From: DASWTL01 sp966250385
Lineage (GTDB): Bacteria; Bacteroidota; Bacteroidia; Sphingobacteriales; Sphingobacteriaceae
Reading direction: 5' to 3'
Length of the DNA: 64,000 bases
NCBI GenBank assembly: GCA_966250385.1
Contig: CBINHC010000004.1
Span: 62,001 to 126,000, forward strand
Made by a program: the position numbers and the translations under genes. Position 1 is the stretch's first letter, and each line of letters opens with the position of its first letter. The notes under the pieces were generated by a model. It did no database searches, was not told the DNA's origin, and saw nothing but the letters and a program-made list of their open reading frames with translations. Shown piece by piece: positions 60,414 to 64,000 of the stretch.

Positions 60414-60446
60414 CGGTTCGTTTGCTGGATTTTATTGTGAGAACGG

Positions 60447-60899
60447 TTATTCTTTATTCCGGGTGTCGATCAGGATCGTTACCGGGCCGTCATTCAAAAG
60501 CCGGATCTTCATATCCGCGCCAAAGACGCCCGTTTCAATGGTAGTTCCGGTCAGCCTGGCCAGCTCGGCGATCATCTGTTCATACAGGGGGATCGCCTTT
60601 TCAGGTCTGGCTGAACGGGTAAATCCCGGCCGGTTGCCTTTTTTGGTTTCCGCGAACAGCGTAAACTGGGAAATCAGCAGGATCCGGCCATCTACGTCAC
60701 TGAGGGACCTGTTCATCAGACCGTTTTCATCACTGAAGATCCGCATATTCGCGATCTTCTGGGCGAGCCAGACCAGGTCGGCTGCGGTATCATCGTTTTC
60801 GATACCCAGTAATACCAGGAATCCGGTCCGGATCTCACCGGTTATCTGTTGGTCAACTGTACAGCTCGCTTCTGTAACCCGCTGGATGACTGCTCTCAT
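60447..60899 (-). CDS. dtd: D-aminoacyl-tRNA deacylase
   Basis: A 150-residue DTD: MRAVIQRVTEASCTVD at the start, SQFTLFAETKKGNRPGF (the SQFTL motif) and the C-terminal GPVTILIDTRN (GPVT motif). It removes D-amino acids, and achiral glycine, from tRNA. The order rsgA-dtd-mazG on one strand suggests a shared transcript. Confidence 0.97.
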   Translation of the reverse strand: MRAVIQRVTEASCTVDQQITGEIRTGFLVLLGIENDDTAADLVWLAQKIANMRIFSDENGLMNRSLSDVDGRILLISQFTLFAETKKGNRPGFTRSARPEKAIPLYEQMIAELARLTGTTIETGVFGADMKIRLLNDGPVTILIDTRNKE

Positions 60900-60951
60900 A
60901 GTCTAAATAAAAGAAAATTTCAGATAATTCCGGATGTTGAATCCATGATCG

Positions 60952-61872
60952 TCAGCTGCGGGTGTCATTTCCGTGGTAGATACTGAGATAACTGTCATAC
61001 CTGCTCGGTTCGATCTCGCCCTCCTCCAGGGCCTCCAGGACAGCGCATCCCGGTTCGTTGATATGGCGGCAGTTGTGGAACCTGCAGGACTTCATGCGGC
61101 TCCGCATTTCGGGGAAGAAATGGCCGAGCTCCTGTTTTTCAATATCGATAATACCCAGTTCACGGATCCCGGGGGTATCGATCAGGAACCCGCCGAAGGG
61201 CAGGGTGAACATTTCAGCAAAGGTGGTCGTGTGCTGGCCTTTGTCGCTCCACTCCGAGACCTCTCCGGTCTTCAGGTCAAGATCCGGTAAGATGGCGTTG
61301 ATCAAGGTCGATTTGCCCACGCCGGAATGCCCGGTGAACAGGGTTACCTTATCCGTCAGTAACTCCCGGATCTGTTCGATGTTGGTATGGTTCATCGCGG
61401 ATACCTGGTAGCAGGGGTACCCGAGGTTCGTATAGATCTCCTGGTACTCTGCAAGGATCTCCAGCCCTTCGTCGCTGAAGAGGTCCAGCTTGTTGAATAT
61501 GATGCCGGCAGGTATGTCATAAGCTTCCGCGGTCACCAGGAACCGGTCGATAAACCCGAGTGAGGTGCGGGGAGAAGCCAGCGTAACGATCAGATAGGCC
61601 TGATCCAGGTTCGCAGCGATGATCTGGGCCTGCCGGGACAAGTTGATCGACTTCCGTATGATATAGTTCCGGCGCTCATGCAGTCTGGTGATGATCCCGG
61701 TCTCCTGGTCGGGCTCCATCTCAAAATCCACATGATCTCCGACGGCCAGCGGGTTGGTTGTCACGATACCCTTGATCCGGAACTTTCCTTTGATCCTGCA
61801 ATCTATTTCCTTCCCGGCTTCACTGAGGACCCGGTACCAGCTTCCCGTCGACTTGATGATTAATCCCTGCAT
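60952..61872 (-). CDS. rsgA: ribosome small subunit-dependent GTPase RsgA
   Basis: A 306-residue circularly permuted GTPase: N-terminal OB domain (about 1-70), G4 NKLD, then G1 GHSGVGKSTLINAI and G3 DTPGIREL, and a C-terminal zinc finger with CRFHNCRHINEPGC. It checks 30S maturation. The ATG at 61872 gives the normal start. Confidence 0.97.
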   Translation of the reverse strand: MQGLIIKSTGSWYRVLSEAGKEIDCRIKGKFRIKGIVTTNPLAVGDHVDFEMEPDQETGIITRLHERRNYIIRKSINLSRQAQIIAANLDQAYLIVTLASPRTSLGFIDRFLVTAEAYDIPAGIIFNKLDLFSDEGLEILAEYQEIYTNLGYPCYQVSAMNHTNIEQIRELLTDKVTLFTGHSGVGKSTLINAILPDLDLKTGEVSEWSDKGQHTTTFAEMFTLPFGGFLIDTPGIRELGIIDIEKQELGHFFPEMRSRMKSCRFHNCRHINEPGCAVLEALEEGEIEPSRYDSYLSIYHGNDTRS

Positions 61873-61879
61873 GTTCCAC

Positions 61880-61887
61880 CAAAGTTA
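61880..61887 (-). promoter_or_regulatory. -7 promoter box of rsgA
   Basis: Minus-strand TAACTTTG exactly matches TAnnTTTG, 7 nt before the rsgA ATG. The -33 is not clear, and the leader would be very short. Confidence 0.45.
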
Positions 61888-62014
61888 TGATTCTGACGTC
61901 AAATAATCCGATCTAATGTCCGGGTGGCTGTCGCCGGGGTTTGTTGTTGCGCTCTGACAGAAGGCAAAAAAAAGCCAACAAATATTGATATTCTTAAAAT
62001 AAAGTCTTTACTTT

Positions 62015-62124
62015 ATGAAAGCAACACGCTGGTACGGATCAAAGCCTTTATACCTACGGTATAATAAACACAATAAAATCAACCTAAACCTTAGAGTCTT
62101 CCCCTCAACCGGGAAGACTTTTTT
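62015..62124 (+). ncRNA. candidate small RNA or leader transcript with terminator
   Basis: Upstream of the HAD gene, a possible promoter (TTG at 61987-61989 and TACTTTAT at about 62009-62016, near TAnnTTTG) is followed by about 80 nt and a strong terminator: AGTCTTCCC (62095-62103) pairs with GGGAAGACT (62111-62119), then T5G. An ATG at 62016-62018 opens a 52-codon frame (start MKATRWYGSK) that runs through the terminator and is unlike the neighbours. A sRNA or an attenuated leader of the HAD gene is possible; no known family was recognised. Confidence 0.4.
62095..62124 (+). terminator. terminator upstream of the HAD gene
   Basis: A 9-bp perfect stem (AGTCTTCCC and GGGAAGACT) with a 7-nt loop and a T-run. 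No annotated plus-strand gene ends here, which is why a short transcript is proposed. Confidence 0.85.
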
Positions 62125-62187
62125 GTTATACCTGTTTTGTTATACTTGTTTGGAACCTTACCCGATAATTTAACCAACTGAGCGACT

Positions 62188-62805
62188 ATGATCAATACCA
62201 TCATTTTTGACCTGGGCGGCGTCCTGATCGACTGGAATCCTGAATACCTGTTCCGGAAGCTGTTTCAGGACGAAGCGGCGATGAAGCATTTCTTTGAGAA
62301 TATCTGCACGCCGGACTGGAACGAGGAGCAGGATGCCGGACGGTCCCTGGAGGAGGCGACCAGCCTCCTGGTAGAACAATTTCCGGCGCATGAACCCTAT
62401 ATACGCGCTTATTACGGCCGGTGGGTGGAAATGCTGGGCGGAGCTATCGAGGGGACGGTTGAGATCTTCCGGGAACTGAAGGAGCGGAATCATCTGCGGT
62501 TCTATGCGCTGACGAACTGGTCAGCGGAAACCTTCCCCTATGCTACGGAACGGTTTGAATTCCTGCAATGGTTTGACGGCATTGTCGTCTCCGGGGAAGA
62601 AAAGAACCGGAAGCCGCATCCGGACTTTTACCAGCTGATGCTTGACCGGTATGCTCTTGACCCCCGGAAGGCCCTGTTTATTGACGACAACCTGCGGAAC
62701 GTCGAAGCAGCGAGACAAATGGGCATCCGGACCATTCATTATGTCTCTCCTGAGCAACTCCGGCAAAGCCTGGTTGAGCACGGTATTCTTCCGGCAGCGA
62801 ATTAG
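62188..62805 (+). CDS. HAD-IA family phosphatase
   Basis: A 205-residue HAD hydrolase: motif I is FDLGGVLIDWNP (residues about 6-17), where the second catalytic Asp is replaced by Gly, as in the YihX/epoxide-hydrolase-like subgroup. Motif II is LTNWSAETFP, motif III has Lys in NRKPHPDFY, and motif IV is FIDDNLRNVEAA. YihX-type enzymes act on sugar phosphates such as alpha-glucose-1-phosphate; the substrate here is unknown. Its end overlaps metF by 4 bp on the opposite strand. Confidence 0.88.
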   Translation: MINTIIFDLGGVLIDWNPEYLFRKLFQDEAAMKHFFENICTPDWNEEQDAGRSLEEATSLLVEQFPAHEPYIRAYYGRWVEMLGGAIEGTVEIFRELKERNHLRFYALTNWSAETFPYATERFEFLQWFDGIVVSGEEKNRKPHPDFYQLMLDRYALDPRKALFIDDNLRNVEAARQMGIRTIHYVSPEQLRQSLVEHGILPAAN

Positions 62806-63758
62806 AAGATCGCCTCAGCGATCCTCCGGGTCGGTTCGGGATTGCCCATGGTATAGAAGTGCAGAACGGGTGCTCCGAATTCGATCAGTTCCTTGCACTG
62901 CTCGATCATAAATTGGATACCCACTTCCTTTACCTCTTTAGGGCATTTGCAGGCGGTCACGGCGTCGCTGAGATCCTCAGGGATATCAATGTGGAAGATC
63001 TTCGGAAGACTGATCAGCTGTTTGGCTGATGTGATCGGCTTCAGACCGGGAATGATCGGAACGTGAATGTCGTTCTCACGGCACAGATTGACGAAGTCGA
63101 AGTATTTCCGGTTATCATAGAACATTTGCGTCACGATGAAATTCGCACCCATATCGATCTTCTTTTTGAGGTAACGGAAGTCGGTCTTCAGGTTCGGGGC
63201 TTCGAAGTGTTTTTCCGGATACCCTGCCACCCCGATGCAGAAGTCGGTGCCGTCGGAACTGTCGATATCTTCGTGAAGGTACTTTCCGTTGTTCATGTTA
63301 ACCACGTGTTCCAGGAGATCGCACGCATAAGCATGTCCGCCCGGGGTCGGCACAAAGCTCGCATCGGCCTTCCGGGCATCTCCCCGGAGTACCAGCACAT
63401 TGTCGATACCCAAGAACTGAAGGTCGATCAGTGCATTCTCGGTTTCTTCCCTGGTGAAGCCGCCGCAGATCAGGTGGGGCACAGCATCCACCTTATAACG
63501 GTTCATGATGGCCGCGCAGATGGCTACGGTTCCCGGCCGTTTCCTGTAGGATACCTGTTCCAGGAGCCCGTTGGGATGCTGTTTGTAAATATAGTCCTCC
63601 CGGTGGTAGGTGACGTCGATGAATGGCGGATTGAACTCCATCAACGGGTCAATGGCGTTATAGATCTGCTGGATGCTTTGTCCCTTGACCGGCGGCAGCA
63701 GCTCAAATGAGAAAAGCGTTTTTCCGCCTGCGTTTTTGATATGATCGGTGATCTTCAT
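62802..63758 (-). CDS. metF: 5,10-methylenetetrahydrofolate reductase
   Basis: A 318-residue FAD TIM-barrel enzyme: FSFELLPPVKG near the start, IDVTYHREDY, LRGDARK, GVAGYPEKH, and GANFIVTQMFYDN. It reduces methylene-THF to methyl-THF for methionine synthase. It is 29 bp downstream of metH on the minus strand, so the two are co-transcribed. Confidence 0.97.
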   Translation of the reverse strand: MKITDHIKNAGGKTLFSFELLPPVKGQSIQQIYNAIDPLMEFNPPFIDVTYHREDYIYKQHPNGLLEQVSYRKRPGTVAICAAIMNRYKVDAVPHLICGGFTREETENALIDLQFLGIDNVLVLRGDARKADASFVPTPGGHAYACDLLEHVVNMNNGKYLHEDIDSSDGTDFCIGVAGYPEKHFEAPNLKTDFRYLKKKIDMGANFIVTQMFYDNRKYFDFVNLCRENDIHVPIIPGLKPITSAKQLISLPKIFHIDIPEDLSDAVTACKCPKEVKEVGIQFMIEQCKELIEFGAPVLHFYTMGNPEPTRRIAEAIF

Positions 63759-63787
63759 GAATGGTTAAACTTTGGGTGCCGGATCGG

Positions 63788-64000
63788 TTAGTATGCAAGG
63801 TTCGGACTCAGCCATCGTTCGGCCTCCTCCAGGGACATATTTTTCCGTTGCGCATAGTCCTCCACCTGGTCCCGTGTGATTTTTCCGAGTCCGAAATACC
63901 GGGACTGCGGATGCGAGAAATAGAACCCGCTGACAGAAGCCGCAGGATACATGGCGAAGCTGTCCGTCAGGGTAATGCCTGCATTTTTTTCGGCCTCCAG
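63788..64000 (-). CDS. metH: cobalamin-dependent methionine synthase, C-terminal part (partial at right edge)
   Basis: The minus strand from the window edge to TAA at 63790-63788 encodes 70 residues of the MetH activation domain end: GITLTDSFAMYPAASVSGFY, SHPQSRYFGLGKITRDQVED, YAQRKNMSLEEAERWL. This domain binds SAM to reactivate the cobalamin. The rest lies outside the window. Its position just upstream of metF fits methionine biosynthesis. Confidence 0.95.
   Translation of the reverse strand: MEAEKNAGITLTDSFAMYPAASVSGFYFSHPQSRYFGLGKITRDQVEDYAQRKNMSLEEAERWLSPNLAY

Noticed and set aside
1..64000. tRNA, rRNA and CRISPR
   Set aside because: Scanning by eye found no tRNA cloverleaf with a GTTCRA arm, no rRNA motifs and no regularly spaced repeats with unique spacers. 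A tRNAscan or Infernal run would settle this.

Overview
The window looks like chromosomal DNA of a member of the Bacteroidota, most likely Sphingobacteriales or Chitinophagales. This rests on gene content: a SprA-type outer-membrane translocon of the type IX secretion system (T9SS), a fused E1 alpha/beta dehydrogenase, a DUF4292 lipoprotein, the accB-accC-fabH-plsX-rpmF block, several exact Bacteroidota -7 boxes (TAnnTTTG), and the lack of obvious Shine-Dalgarno sequences. TTG and GTG starts are unusually common. No rRNA, tRNA or CRISPR array was seen.

Layout. 1-2.0 kb is accessory and partly decayed: a truncated adenylation-domain gene leaves the left edge, overlapped by a GNAT acetyltransferase, followed by a small unknown ORF and the tail of a MazE-like antitoxin. 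2.0-13.5 kb is mostly housekeeping: rlmN on the minus strand, then plus-strand genes for an amidohydrolase, a nitronate monooxygenase-like enzyme, acylphosphatase, a polysaccharide flippase, dUTPase, a TPR protein, a DUF4292 lipoprotein, an EnvC-like protein with a degenerate peptidase domain, two TatA paralogues and GatA. 13.5-25.9 kb holds mltD, maeB, ruvA, the 7-kb sprA gene, gcvH, a VanZ-like protein and a tiny lipoprotein. 25.9-35.6 kb holds an unknown protein, a large outer-membrane barrel protein, feoA-feoB-SprT, an XRE regulator and an erythromycin-esterase-like protein.

35.7-49.3 kb is almost entirely minus strand: fused E1, a 1-kb graveyard (integrase remnant, short direct repeats, an orphan gene tail, a GC-rich hairpin), an LutB-like protein, an M28 peptidase, rpiB, tatC and then accC-accB-fabH-plsX-rpmF-DUF177 (fatty acid and phospholipid synthesis) and pdxA. 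49.4-58.8 kb is mostly plus strand: rsmA, a 2-hydroxyacid dehydrogenase, greA, a HIT protein, (ruvC on minus), a membrane protein, a glycosyltransferase, a SpoIIE-type phosphatase, rnhB, gcvT and a ComB-like phosphatase. 59-64 kb holds a hicAB toxin-antitoxin pair (hicA is only 59 codons), then mazG-dtd-rsgA, a HAD phosphatase, metF and the end of metH.

Functional links: gcvH and gcvT serve glycine cleavage, and metF and metH serve one-carbon and methionine metabolism. The two TatA proteins and TatC would form a Tat exporter without a separate TatB. RuvA and RuvC act on Holliday junctions. I found no large undescribed system. The most notable signals are the adenylation gene at the left edge, three minus-strand genes with only 4 nt between a -7 box and ATG (predicted leaderless mRNAs), a hicAB operator overlapping its own promoter, the integrase/repeat graveyard at 37.7-38.7 kb, and a possible small RNA at 62.0-62.1 kb.
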